The notes beneath the pieces were generated by a model. That model worked only from the letters and a program-made list of their open reading frames with translations. It did no database searches and was not told where the DNA came from. A stretch of DNA of 23,573 nt from Euplotes aediculatus (lineage: Eukaryota > Ciliophora > Spirotrichea > Euplotida > Euplotidae). The DNA lies in NCBI GenBank assembly GCA_030463445.1, contig JAQGFW010013554.1, forward strand, positions 1 to 23,573, written 5' to 3'. Positions 1 through 7,504 of this stretch are shown in pieces. The position numbers and the translations under genes were made by a program. Position 1 is the first letter of the stretch, and each line of letters starts with the position of its first letter.

Positions 1-790
1 GTGTCATCTCCGGCACTGTCTGTCCTTCCTTACCCATGAAATTATTGGCGATCAGCCATTCGCGCACGAACTCCTTGCTGAGTTGCTGCTGCTTTTCACC
101 TTTCAACTGGCGTTCTTCAAAACCGTCTGCAAAAAAATAGCGGGAGGAATCGGGCGTATGAATTTCATCCATGAGGTAAATGGTATCACCTATTTTTCCA
201 AATTCATATTTGGTATCCACGAGAATCAGTCCACGCCTGGCTGCTATCTGCCTGCCTCTTTCAAAAAGGGCAAGTGTATATTTTTCAAGTACTGCCCATT
301 CTTCCGCAGTTGCCAGTCCATTGGCTATGATAGCCTCCTTACTGATGTCTTCATCATGGCCTTCAGAAGCTTTTGTAGAGGGCGTTATGATAGGAGTGGG
401 GAAGTAATCGTTTTCTCTTAGTCCTTCCGGTAAAACAACACCACAAAGTGTTCTTTTCCCACTATTATAGGTACGCCAGGCATGACCGGTTAAGTTGCCT
501 CTTACCACCATTTCAATTTTGAATGGAACACATTTTTTTCCAATGGAAACATGAGGTGCCGGGCTTTCCAGTAACCAGTTCGGACAAATGTCTGCCGTTG
601 CTTTCAACATGTATGCAGCTATCTGGTTTAATACTTGTCCTTTATATGGGATGGGTTCCGGTAAAATGACATCAAATGCGGAGATCCGGTCGGATGCGAT
701 CATTACTAATAAACGGTCCTGAATGGTGTAAACATCCCGCACTTTTCCTTTGTAAAAGGCGGTTTGTGAGGGGAATTGAAATGGTGCCAT
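1..790 (-). CDS. purC: Phosphoribosylaminoimidazole-succinocarboxamide synthase (SAICAR synthase), 3' end cut by window edge
   Basis: Catalyses the ATP-dependent joining of aspartate to CAIR to give SAICAR in cytosolic de novo purine synthesis. Reading leftward from an ATG at 790-788, 263 codons are open and run off the window. The start MAPFQFPS is followed by KGKVRDVY (residues 14-21), the family's N-terminal nucleotide-binding signature, and SDRISAFD (33-40). Further on come [20 protein letters not shown] and [11 protein letters not shown], which are conserved in the roughly 300-residue form of PurC, so perhaps 40 residues are missing. The gene diverges from the TonB receptor gene across 90 bp. 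I see no convincing Bacteroidetes promoter in front of it; the nearest -7-like match (TAACTTCG, minus strand 802-795) lies too close to the start codon. The family call is firm. Confidence 0.95.
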   Translation of the reverse strand, partial: MAPFQFPSQTAFYKGKVRDVYTIQDRLLVMIASDRISAFDVILPEPIPYKGQVLNQIAAYMLKATADICPNWLLESPAPHVSIGKKCVPFKIEMVVRGNLTGHAWRTYNSGKRTLCGVVLPEGLRENDYFPTPIITPSTKASEGHDEDISKEAIIANGLATAEEWAVLEKYTLALFERGRQIAARRGLILVDTKYEFGKIGDTIYLMDEIHTPDSSRYFFADGFEERQLKGEKQQQLSKEFVREWLIANNFMGKEGQTVPEMT

Positions 791-880
791 ATTGCGAAGT
801 TATAATCCGTTTGGAAAAAAACGGTACGGAATTAATAAATCCTTATTTTGCTCACGATTAACACATAAAACCTACATGGT

Positions 881-3598
881 ATGAGAAAAAGCAACAGCTA
901 TCTTGCCATGATGCTGTTGGCTCTGTTCACTTCGATTGCTGCATATTCCCAAACCGTTACCGTAACAGGAAACGTAAAGAACAGCTCGAACGCTGACGTG
1001 GTGCCAGCCGTATCAGTTACGATCAAAGGGACCTCTATCGGAACCTTTACAGACGACAAAGGAAACTTCAGTTTAACAACCTCCCAAAAACCCCCATTTA
1101 CCTTAGTGTTTACCTCCATTGGTTTCGATCCATTGGAAGCTGTGGTGAACAATGCCAGTGATGCTGTGAATGTAAATCTTGCACCTTCCAGTTCCCTGGG
1201 TACAGAAGTGGTAGTTTCAGCCAGCCGGGTTCCGGAAAAAATTCTGGAATCACCGGTATCTATCGAGCGGGTTAGTTCCGCAGCGATCCGGGTTTCGCCC
1301 GCTGCCAGTTATTATGATATTGTAGGAAGTTTAAAGGGCGTGGACATGGTGACTTCTTCCCTTACCTTCAAAACGCCTACTACACGTGGTTTTGCCGGTA
1401 GTGGTAATACCCGTTTCAACCAGCTGGTGGATGGAATGGATAACCAGGCACCCGGACTGAATTTTTCCGTTGGTGCAATTATCGGTTTATCCGAACTGGA
1501 TGTAGATAATATGGAATTACTTCCTGGTGCCTCGTCTGCGTTGTATGGTCCGGGTGGTATGAACGGAACCCTGCTGGTTTCCAGTAAGAATCCGTTTAAA
1601 TATACCGGCCTTTCCTTCCAGACAAAAACGGGCATCATGAATACCGACAGCCGTTATCGCGGTGCCTCCGGTTATCATAACTGGGCGGTTCGGTGGGCTG
1701 AAAACATAAAGGACAAATTCGCCTACAAAATCAATGCAGAATTCATCCATGCCAAGGACTGGCTGGCTGCCGATCAGCGTAATTATATCGGTCGTCAGAG
1801 CGGTCGTGGTTTTCCCGGTGCCGGAACCCGTACAACCGATCCGAATTATGATGGTATAAATGTTTATGGCGATGAAACCACGATCGATATCCGGTCAGCC
1901 GTATTTCCAGCCATCGCCCAGGCAGCTCCCTTCCTGGCACCTTATATTCAGACCCTGGGTACGGATCCAATTAATGTAAGCCGTACAGGATACGGAGAAG
2001 CAGATATTATTGATCCCAACACACTCAATTTTAAATTGGGAGGTGCCCTTCATTACAAGATTACGCCTAAAGTGGAAGCTGTGCTCGCAGGTAGCTGGGG
2101 TACAGGTAACTCTGTTTACACGGGTTCCGACCGCTATTCTTTCCGTGATTTTAAAATGGGACAGTACAAACTGGAGCTGAATGCTAAAAACTGGTTTGTA
2201 CGTACCTATACCACACAGGAAAATGCCGGCCAATCCTACAATGCTACCGTTACAGCGCGACTCCTGAACGAAGCCTGGAAACCGTCTACCACCTGGTATC
2301 CGGAATATTCGCAGACCTATCTGGCCAATCTCCTGGCCGGACAGGATAATCAGTCTGCTCATAATAATGCCCGTGCATTTGCAGACCGGAATCGTCCGGC
2401 TCCAGGGTCTGATCAGTTCAAGCAATTGTTTGATCGCGTACGTTCTATTCCCATCTCCAGCGGTGGTGGTCTGTTTATCGAAAAGTCTGACCTCTATTTT
2501 ACTGAAGCGCAATACAATCTTTCAGATGTTACCGGCAAATTTGCGGATATCATCATTGGAGGTAACTGGCGTCAATATGTGCTGAATTCAGAAGGCACCC
2601 TGTTTACCGATTCGGCAGCTCCCATCAAGATCAACGAAGTGGGCGCTTATATCCAGGCTACCCGCCGCCTGTTCAACGATGTGTTGAAACTGACCTTCTC
2701 TGGCCGGTATGATAAGAACGAAAATTTTGAAGGACGTTTTACACCAAGAGCAACCGCCGTGGTTACTGTAGCCAAGAATAATAATATCCGCCTCTCTTAT
2801 CAGTCGGCTTACCGTTTCCCTTCCACCCAGCAACAGTTTATCAATCTGAATGTTGGTGGTGGTGTACAGCTGATCGGGGGTGATAAAAGTTTTCAGAACT
2901 TTTACCAGTTCGACCGGAATCGTCCTTACTCCCTGTCCAACCCTTCTCAACAGCATGATTTCAAAACCTTCAAGCCTGAGTCTGTTACATCCTATGAACT
3001 TGGATATAAAGGACTGCTGGGGAATGGTAAAGTGCTGATTGATGCCTATGGTTATTATGGTCGTTACCAGAATTTCATCGCCCGTACCCTGATTGGGCAA
3101 ACAGCTGCTGTTGGCGGAACACCGAACCCGGTTACCGATCGTAAATTCTCTGTTCCGGTGAACATTGAAGACGATGTAACAACCTATGGTTTTGGTCTTG
3201 GAATTGATTATCGGTTTGTTCGTGCCTGGACAATCAGTATGAACCTGTCATCTGACCGTTTGCAGGATGTACCTCCGGGTTATATTGCCTTCTTCAATGC
3301 GCCGAAATACCGTTATAATGCAACCTTGTCCAATACCGGTTTCGGAACGGATAAGCGCATAGGCTTCAATGTTAGTTACCGCTGGCAGGATGCGTTCTTC
3401 TATGAAGGTGACTTCGCCAATGGAGATATTGCTGCCATCCATACAGTAGATGCACAGGTATCTTACAAACTGCCAAAAGTGAAAAGCGTAGTTAAACTGG
3501 GTGGAAATAATATTCTCAACCAGTATTATTTCAACGCTGTTGGTAACAGTTTTGTAGGCGGACTGTATTATGTTTCCTTCGGTTACAACATTTATTAA
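881..3598 (+). CDS. TonB-dependent outer membrane receptor with N-terminal carboxypeptidase-like regulatory domain
   Basis: A 905-residue outer membrane beta-barrel expected to import an unidentified ligand using TonB energy. A signal peptide (residues 1-23, ending AAYS before Q24) is followed by a CarboxypepD_reg-like beta-sandwich at about 26-105 (VTIKGTSIGTFTDDKGNFSL). A stretch around EVVVSASRVPEK resembles a TonB box. The plug lies at about 115-235, with LVDGMDNQ and LLPGASSALYGPGGMNGTLL, and the barrel fills the rest, ending in the aromatic YYVSFGYNIY. It lacks the classic SusC signature and is shorter than SusC proteins (about 1000 residues), so it is an ordinary TonB receptor. The FAS1 lipoprotein gene starts 15 bp downstream, so the two are probably one operon. 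A weak -7 match (TTATTTTG, 843-850) precedes it. The substrate cannot be told from sequence. Confidence 0.93.
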   Translation: MRKSNSYLAMMLLALFTSIAAYSQTVTVTGNVKNSSNADVVPAVSVTIKGTSIGTFTDDKGNFSLTTSQKPPFTLVFTSIGFDPLEAVVNNASDAVNVNLAPSSSLGTEVVVSASRVPEKILESPVSIERVSSAAIRVSPAASYYDIVGSLKGVDMVTSSLTFKTPTTRGFAGSGNTRFNQLVDGMDNQAPGLNFSVGAIIGLSELDVDNMELLPGASSALYGPGGMNGTLLVSSKNPFKYTGLSFQTKTGIMNTDSRYRGASGYHNWAVRWAENIKDKFAYKINAEFIHAKDWLAADQRNYIGRQSGRGFPGAGTRTTDPNYDGINVYGDETTIDIRSAVFPAIAQAAPFLAPYIQTLGTDPINVSRTGYGEADIIDPNTLNFKLGGALHYKITPKVEAVLAGSWGTGNSVYTGSDRYSFRDFKMGQYKLELNAKNWFVRTYTTQENAGQSYNATVTARLLNEAWKPSTTWYPEYSQTYLANLLAGQDNQSAHNNARAFADRNRPAPGSDQFKQLFDRVRSIPISSGGGLFIEKSDLYFTEAQYNLSDVTGKFADIIIGGNWRQYVLNSEGTLFTDSAAPIKINEVGAYIQATRRLFNDVLKLTFSGRYDKNENFEGRFTPRATAVVTVAKNNNIRLSYQSAYRFPSTQQQFINLNVGGGVQLIGGDKSFQNFYQFDRNRPYSLSNPSQQHDFKTFKPESVTSYELGYKGLLGNGKVLIDAYGYYGRYQNFIARTLIGQTAAVGGTPNPVTDRKFSVPVNIEDDVTTYGFGLGIDYRFVRAWTISMNLSSDRLQDVPPGYIAFFNAPKYRYNATLSNTGFGTDKRIGFNVSYRWQDAFFYEGDFANGDIAAIHTVDAQVSYKLPKVKSVVKLGGNNILNQYYFNAVGNSFVGGLYYVSFGYNIY

Positions 3599-3613
3599 TG
3601 GAAAAACTATTCT

Positions 3614-4678
3614 ATGCTAACATCATTTAAAAAATATACAGGTATCGGGCTGCTGTCGCTGTTGTTAATCGGACAGATAACAGCCTGTAACAAGATTCCG
3701 GAAGCGGAAGAAATTGGTCCGGAGGAAACTGCGGGTCAGACAATTTTAGAGATCATTAATACAGATCCGCAATACTCCATATTGAAAGCGGCGGTAACAA
3801 AGGCCGGTGTGGGCCCGTTATTAAACAAACGGGATAATAAACTCACATTATTTGCGCCGAACAATGATGCAATGACGCGTTCTGGTATTTCGGAAGCGGC
3901 GATATCAGTATTGCCAGCCGCTCAACTGGCTGCCATCCTGAGTTATCATGTGATTCCGCAGGAGATTGCTTCGGCAGCCATTCCGGGATTGCCTCTGCCA
4001 AATATTCAGATGCCCAGTTTACTGCAGCCGCTGGCTTCTCAACCCTTGTTTAAAATGCCCATTTTCCCTTCTAAACGTCCGACGGGCGCATTCGTAAATA
4101 ATATTCCGATTACCGGGGTAGATACGCGTGCTGCCAATGGATACATCCATAATGTGTTTGCACTCGTAATGCCACCACAGTCAACGATGAAAGGCTTGAT
4201 CGCTTCCCAGGCGGATCTGAGTTTTCTCCGGGCTGCTATTGCACGCGCGGATGAAGGGCAAACAGGACTTAACAGAATTGATTCGCTGTTGAATTATCCG
4301 TTTCCGAATATTACCCTGTTTGCACCCAATGATGATGCGTTCAAAGCGGCGTTGACTCTATTGGGAGCACCTCCGGTCATTGAAGCTTTTGCAGCCTTGC
4401 CACCGGCTTCCGTTCGCGGGATATTAGCGTATCATGTGCTGGCTGTGAATGGAACACCAGCTTTTCGGGTCTTTAGTCCCAACCTGGTAACAGGTACGGT
4501 TGAAACATTGATTGGTGCATCACCGATGCCGCAATTAACCATTGATGCCACCAATCCCATGGCGCCAACTGTAAAGGGCCGGATCAATCCAACACCGGCC
4601 AATGTGGTGACTGCAGATTTGAATGCAGTGAACGGCGTGTTGCATAAAATCGATCAGGTATTGATTCCACAAATGTAG
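3614..4678 (+). CDS. Fasciclin (FAS1) domain lipoprotein, two FAS1 repeats
   Basis: A 354-residue predicted outer membrane lipoprotein. The N-terminus has a lysine-containing n-region, a hydrophobic stretch (GLLSLLLIG) and a lipobox-like QITAC with the lipidated Cys near residue 25. The acidic stretch after the Cys (EAEEIGPEE) may help surface export. Two FAS1 domains follow. The first has TLFAPNNDA, YHVIPQ and NGYIHNV; the second has TLFAPNDDAF, YHVLAV and NGVLHKIDQVLIP. FAS1 domains usually mediate adhesion or binding. Its position 15 bp after a TonB-dependent receptor suggests it is the receptor's cell-surface partner, much as SusD serves SusC; that is inference. A heptamer array starts 4 bp after its TAG stop. 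Confidence 0.9.
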   Translation: MLTSFKKYTGIGLLSLLLIGQITACNKIPEAEEIGPEETAGQTILEIINTDPQYSILKAAVTKAGVGPLLNKRDNKLTLFAPNNDAMTRSGISEAAISVLPAAQLAAILSYHVIPQEIASAAIPGLPLPNIQMPSLLQPLASQPLFKMPIFPSKRPTGAFVNNIPITGVDTRAANGYIHNVFALVMPPQSTMKGLIASQADLSFLRAAIARADEGQTGLNRIDSLLNYPFPNITLFAPNDDAFKAALTLLGAPPVIEAFAALPPASVRGILAYHVLAVNGTPAFRVFSPNLVTGTVETLIGASPMPQLTIDATNPMAPTVKGRINPTPANVVTADLNAVNGVLHKIDQVLIPQM

Positions 4679-4680
4679 GA

Positions 4681-4717
4681 ATGTGAGATGTGAGATGTGA
4701 GACGTGAGACGTGAGAA
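4681..4717 (+). repeat. Tandem heptamer array, five GTGAGAN units
   Basis: Five perfectly phased 7-bp units, GTGAGAT, GTGAGAT, GTGAGAC, GTGAGAC and GTGAGAA (4683-4717), start just after the stop codon of the FAS1 gene. They are oriented with that gene. The same unit recurs in inverted orientation at 4906-4933 and beside lptD and plsC at 21655-21772. No function is known to me. Confidence 0.9.
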
Positions 4718-4734
4718 GAGGAACTATGTACTAA

Positions 4735-4762
4735 TTCTTAAATCTTAATTCTTAAATCTTAA
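4735..4762 (-). repeat. Tandem heptamer array, four TTAAGAW units (minus-strand sense)
   Basis: On the plus strand it reads TTCTTAA, ATCTTAA, TTCTTAA, ATCTTAA. Read on the minus strand the unit is TTAAGAW, which is the GTGAGAN unit with changes at positions 1 and 3. The two variants occur interleaved and in phase near 21655-21710, so they are one repeat family. The array lies directly next to the hairpin terminator at 4768-4791. Confidence 0.85.
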
Positions 4763-4767
4763 TTGAA

Positions 4768-4791
4768 AAGGCCCTCCTTGCGGAGGGCCTT
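4768..4791 (-). terminator. Hairpin terminator between convergent FAS1 gene and ychF
   Basis: A perfect 10-bp stem, AAGGCCCTCC (4768-4777) and GGAGGGCCTT (4782-4791), with loop TTGC. Read on the minus strand, the stem runs into TTTTC, so it fits ychF best, after a 3' UTR of about 160 nt. On the plus strand only TTCG follows, so stopping FAS1 transcription would be weaker, although the hairpin may work both ways. Confidence 0.7.
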
Positions 4792-4905
4792 CGTCATGGG
4801 GGACGTTATTTTCTATTGGGTCGTTTCAACAAAAATGCATCTGATGATGCTATGCGTTTACTGGTATCAGTTATAATAAAGAAGACACAAATCTAAGGGT
4901 TTCCC

Positions 4906-4933
4906 GTCTCACTTCTCACTTCTCACGTTTCAC
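4906..4933 (-). repeat. Tandem heptamer array, four GTGARAN units (minus-strand sense)
   Basis: The plus-strand units are GTCTCAC, TTCTCAC, TTCTCAC and GTTTCAC, the reverse complement of the 4683-4717 units. They begin 15 bp after the ychF stop codon (read on the minus strand) and point the same way as ychF. The 112 bp between this array and the terminator (4794-4905) shows no reading frame or structure I can support. Confidence 0.85.
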
Positions 4934-4948
4934 CCCGATTCAACGTCG

Positions 4949-6049
4949 TCAGACGTTAAATCGGAAATGCATCACATCTCCATCCTTCACCAAATATTCT
5001 TTTCCTTCAATTCTGAGTTTTCCTGCATCGCGGCAGGCTGATTCAGAACCGTACTGAATGAAATCATCATAGCCAATAACTTCCGCTTTGATAAATCCTT
5101 TTTCAAAATCAGTGTGAATTACACTGGCCGCCTGCGGTGCCTTCCAGCCCTCCTGGATCGTCCAGGCCCGTACTTCCTGCACACCAGCAGTGAAATAGGT
5201 TTGGAGATTCAGCAGTTTATAAGTGGCGCGGATGAGTTTATTCAGCGCGGGTTCTTTCATTTTGTATTCATCCATGAAGAGCGCCCGATCATCCGGCTCG
5301 TCCATTTCAGCGATCTGTTGCTCAATGGAATTATTCATCACAATCACTTCGGCTCCTTCTTTGGCTACGGCAGCTTTCAACGCTTCCGAAAACTTATTGC
5401 CGGTGTGCATGGATGGTTCATCCACGTTAGCCACATAAAGCACAGGTTTTTCAGTCAGCAGAAATAAATCCGCAATGGCCGAACGATCCTCTTTGCTTAA
5501 GCCCAGTTCACGAATATTTTTACCCTGCTCCAGGTGAGCATGGCAACGTTTCAGTACTTCCAGTTCTGCTTTGGTTTTGGCATCGCCTGTTTTGGCCATC
5601 TTTTCAGCCCGCTGCAGTTTTTTCTCTACACTGTCCAGGTCTTTCAGCTGTAATTCAGTATCGATGATGTCTTTATCACCCACCGGGTTAATCGGACCCT
5701 CATCGCGCAGGATATTTTCGTCCTCAAAACAGCGGATCACATGTACAATGGCATCCACTTCCCGGATATTCGCCAGGAATTTATTACCCAGTCCTTCACC
5801 CTTGCTGGCTCCTTTTACCAGTCCGGCTATGTCTACAATTTCAATCTGGGTAGGTACAGTACGATTGGGTTTTACCAGCTCGGCGAGTTTATCAATACGC
5901 TCATCGGGCACATTTACCAGTCCTACATTCGGCTCAATTGTACAAAAGCGATAATTGCTCGCCTGCGCTTTCGCACTGCTGCTCACCGCATTAAAAAGGG
6001 TGGATTTGCCCACATTCGGTAATCCTACTATTCCTGCTTGTAATCCCAT
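4949..6049 (-). CDS. ychF: Redox-regulated ribosome-associated ATPase YchF (Obg-family OLA1)
   Basis: A 366-residue cytosolic P-loop NTPase of the Obg/YchF group. This family binds ribosomes and prefers ATP over GTP. The Walker A/G1 motif GLPNVGKST lies at residues 9-17, G3 DIAG at 83-86, and NVDE occupies the G4 position. YchF carries this motif in place of the NKxD of true GTPases. A coiled helical insertion (about 130-200) is followed by the C-terminal TGS domain with RAWTIQEGWKAPQAA and IHTDFEKGFIKAEV. Length matches the family (about 363). The start MGLQAGIVGLPN is the normal one. It diverges from the SpmAB fusion and converges on the FAS1 lipoprotein gene. The call is very secure. Confidence 0.98.
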   Translation of the reverse strand: MGLQAGIVGLPNVGKSTLFNAVSSSAKAQASNYRFCTIEPNVGLVNVPDERIDKLAELVKPNRTVPTQIEIVDIAGLVKGASKGEGLGNKFLANIREVDAIVHVIRCFEDENILRDEGPINPVGDKDIIDTELQLKDLDSVEKKLQRAEKMAKTGDAKTKAELEVLKRCHAHLEQGKNIRELGLSKEDRSAIADLFLLTEKPVLYVANVDEPSMHTGNKFSEALKAAVAKEGAEVIVMNNSIEQQIAEMDEPDDRALFMDEYKMKEPALNKLIRATYKLLNLQTYFTAGVQEVRAWTIQEGWKAPQAASVIHTDFEKGFIKAEVIGYDDFIQYGSESACRDAGKLRIEGKEYLVKDGDVMHFRFNV

Positions 6050-6076
6050 GCTTCCAATATTTAGGTTTTCGCGCCG

Positions 6077-6084
6077 CGAAGATA
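6077..6084 (-). promoter_or_regulatory. Candidate -7 element for ychF
   Basis: The minus strand reads TATCTTCG, a 7 of 8 match to the Bacteroidetes TAnnTTTG box. It would give a leader of about 20 nt before the ychF ATG. No TTTG is seen at the -33 position; that spot falls inside the palindrome at 6100-6138. Confidence 0.3.
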
Positions 6085-6099
6085 AGGAAATCCCGCTTC

Positions 6100-6138
6100 A
6101 CCCGACCGGTGCCACCGGTCGGGTGGCACCGGTCGGGT
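6100..6138. repeat. 17-bp perfect palindrome in the ychF/spmAB divergent intergenic region
   Basis: The left arm ACCCGACCGGTGCCACC (6100-6116) and its exact reverse complement (6122-6138) flank a 5-nt loop GGTCG. The loop and inner arms contain another copy of the core: CCCGACCGGT (6101-6110) can also pair with ACCGGTCGGG at 6114-6123 across a 3-nt loop. The same decamer appears again at 6128-6137, so two exclusive hairpins are possible. It is far more GC-rich than its surroundings, has no following T-run, and lies upstream of both genes, so a simple terminator is unlikely. A REP-like palindromic repeat or a regulatory site are the alternatives. Confidence 0.85.
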
Positions 6139-6155
6139 AAATGAAAATGCCTATC

Positions 6156-6197
6156 TTCCCAATTCGTAATTCATAATTCAGAACTCATACTTCTTAG
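6156..6197 (-). repeat. Degenerate heptamer array, six units, abutting the spmAB start
   Basis: On the plus strand the in-phase units are TTCCCAA, TTCGTAA, TTCATAA, TTCAGAA, CTCATAC and TTCTTAG; the ATG of the next gene is at 6199. Read on the minus strand the consensus is TTATGAA. It shares the frame KTNNGAN with the GTGAGAN/TTAAGAW arrays elsewhere in the window, although it is more degenerate. Confidence 0.6.
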
Positions 6198-6198
6198 G

Positions 6199-7437
6199 AT
6201 GGCTTTAAATATAGTCTGGATCGCCTTTTTTGTTATTGCATTCGTGGTTGCCCTGTTGAAGCTGATTTTCGAAGGGGATGTGGATATATTCAAGCGGCTG
6301 GCCGATGGGGTATTTGATTCGGCGAAATCTTCAGTCCTGGATGTGGCTTTTCCACTGGCCGGAACCATGGTGTTTTTCCTGGGATTGCTGAATATTGCGG
6401 AAAGAGCAGGAGCCGTGCGCTTTCTGGCCCGTTTTCTGAATCCCCTGATGAAGCGGATTTTCCCGGAAGTTCCGAGTGGTCACCCCGCACAGGGACAAAT
6501 GGTGATGAATTTTTCCGCCAATCTGCTGGGCCTTGATAATGCGGCCACTCCTTTCGGTCTGAAGGCGATGGAAAGTTTGCAACAACTCAACCCGGAGAAA
6601 GAAAAGGCCACCAACGCTCAGATTATGTTCCTGGTGCTTCATACCTCCGGACTCACACTCATTCCCCTTACCATCATAGCCTACCGTGTTTCGGTGGGAA
6701 GTGTGCAACCCGCAGCGATTTTTATTCCCTGTGTGATCGGAACCATGATTACTACCCTAGCATCCGTGATTGTTGTCAGCTTCTGGCAAAAAATCAAGTG
6801 GGACTGGGTTTTGTATGCCTGGGTAGGATCTGCAATAGCATTTGTGGGATTGCTGCTCTTTTATGTAGGTGGACTCGATACGGCAGGCAAGGAAACCTTT
6901 GGGAAAATTGTGGGTAATGTGTTGCTGATGGTGATTATCCTGGGCTTTATCCTGGGTGGTGCCTGGAAAAAAGTAAATGTTTTTGATGCCTTTATTGAAG
7001 GTGCAAAAGGAGGATGGGAAGTGGTACTGAAAATCATACCCTACCTGGTGGGCATGCTGGTGGGGATCCGTGTTTTCCGCGATTCCGGTGCCCTCGATTA
7101 TGTAGTGCGTTTTTTCTCCTGGATCATCGGGTCCTTCGGCTTTGATACAAAATTTGTAGATGCACTGCCGGTTGCGATCATGAAACCATTCAGCGGAAGT
7201 GGTGCCAGAGGCATGATGCTGGATATTTTCAAAAACCCGGAACTGGGACCGGATTCTTTTGCCGGATTAACTGCCAGTATCTTCCAGGGATCAGCTGATA
7301 CTACCTTTTATATTATTGCACTTTATTTCGGAAGTGTGGGAATCAAAAATGTGCGGTATTCAATCTGGGCAGGAATGCTGGCAGATTTTATTGGTGTCAT
7401 CGCCGCCATCTTTATTGCCTATATATTCTTCGCTTAA
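6199..7437 (+). CDS. Fused spore-maturation SpmA-SpmB protein (nucleoside recognition Gate domains)
   Basis: A 412-residue multi-pass inner membrane protein. The N-terminal half matches SpmA, with NFSANLLGLDNAATPFGLKAM (about 104-124). The C-terminal half matches SpmB, with PYLVGMLVGIRVFRDSGALDYV (281-302) and PVAIMKPFSGSGARGM (324-339). Firmicutes carry these as two genes of about 180-200 residues each; Bacteroidetes often carry one fused gene. Both halves hold the 'nucleoside recognition' (Gate) domain, but the transported substrate, if any, is unknown. About eight to ten membrane segments are visible. The organism group does not form spores, so the family name should not be taken as function. 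It is a single-gene unit and converges on the susCD cluster at a shared terminator. Confidence 0.92.
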   Translation: MALNIVWIAFFVIAFVVALLKLIFEGDVDIFKRLADGVFDSAKSSVLDVAFPLAGTMVFFLGLLNIAERAGAVRFLARFLNPLMKRIFPEVPSGHPAQGQMVMNFSANLLGLDNAATPFGLKAMESLQQLNPEKEKATNAQIMFLVLHTSGLTLIPLTIIAYRVSVGSVQPAAIFIPCVIGTMITTLASVIVVSFWQKIKWDWVLYAWVGSAIAFVGLLLFYVGGLDTAGKETFGKIVGNVLLMVIILGFILGGAWKKVNVFDAFIEGAKGGWEVVLKIIPYLVGMLVGIRVFRDSGALDYVVRFFSWIIGSFGFDTKFVDALPVAIMKPFSGSGARGMMLDIFKNPELGPDSFAGLTASIFQGSADTTFYIIALYFGSVGIKNVRYSIWAGMLADFIGVIAAIFIAYIFFA

Positions 7438-7459
7438 CTAAACAGATGGGCATAAAAAA

Positions 7460-7482
7460 AGCCACCCCGCGTAAGGGTGGCT
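7460..7482 (-). terminator. Rho-independent terminator of the susC-susD-DUF4397 unit
   Basis: An 8-bp stem, AGCCACCC (7460-7467) and GGGTGGCT (7475-7482), with loop CGCGTAA. Read on the minus strand the stem runs into seven T residues (7460-7454), a classic intrinsic terminator for the DUF4397 gene ending at 7505. The hairpin may also help end spmAB transcription from the other side. Confidence 0.85.
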
Positions 7483-7504
7483 GGCACTTGTGTGCGTATT
7501 CTGC

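Noticed and set aside
1895-3100. Long open frames on the minus strand (205 and 170 codons) inside the TonB receptor gene
   Set aside because: They are antisense shadows of a clearly coding frame, with no recognisable domain.
4681-4933. Heptamer arrays as a CRISPR or VNTR inside a gene
   Set aside because: Units are only 7 bp with no spacers, no cas genes are nearby, and most of the repeat is intergenic.
6100-6138. The palindrome as a transcription terminator
   Set aside because: It lies upstream of two divergent genes and has no T-run on either side.
6199-7437. Evidence of sporulation from the SpmA/SpmB match
   Set aside because: Fused SpmAB proteins occur in non-sporulating Bacteroidetes; no other sporulation gene is present.
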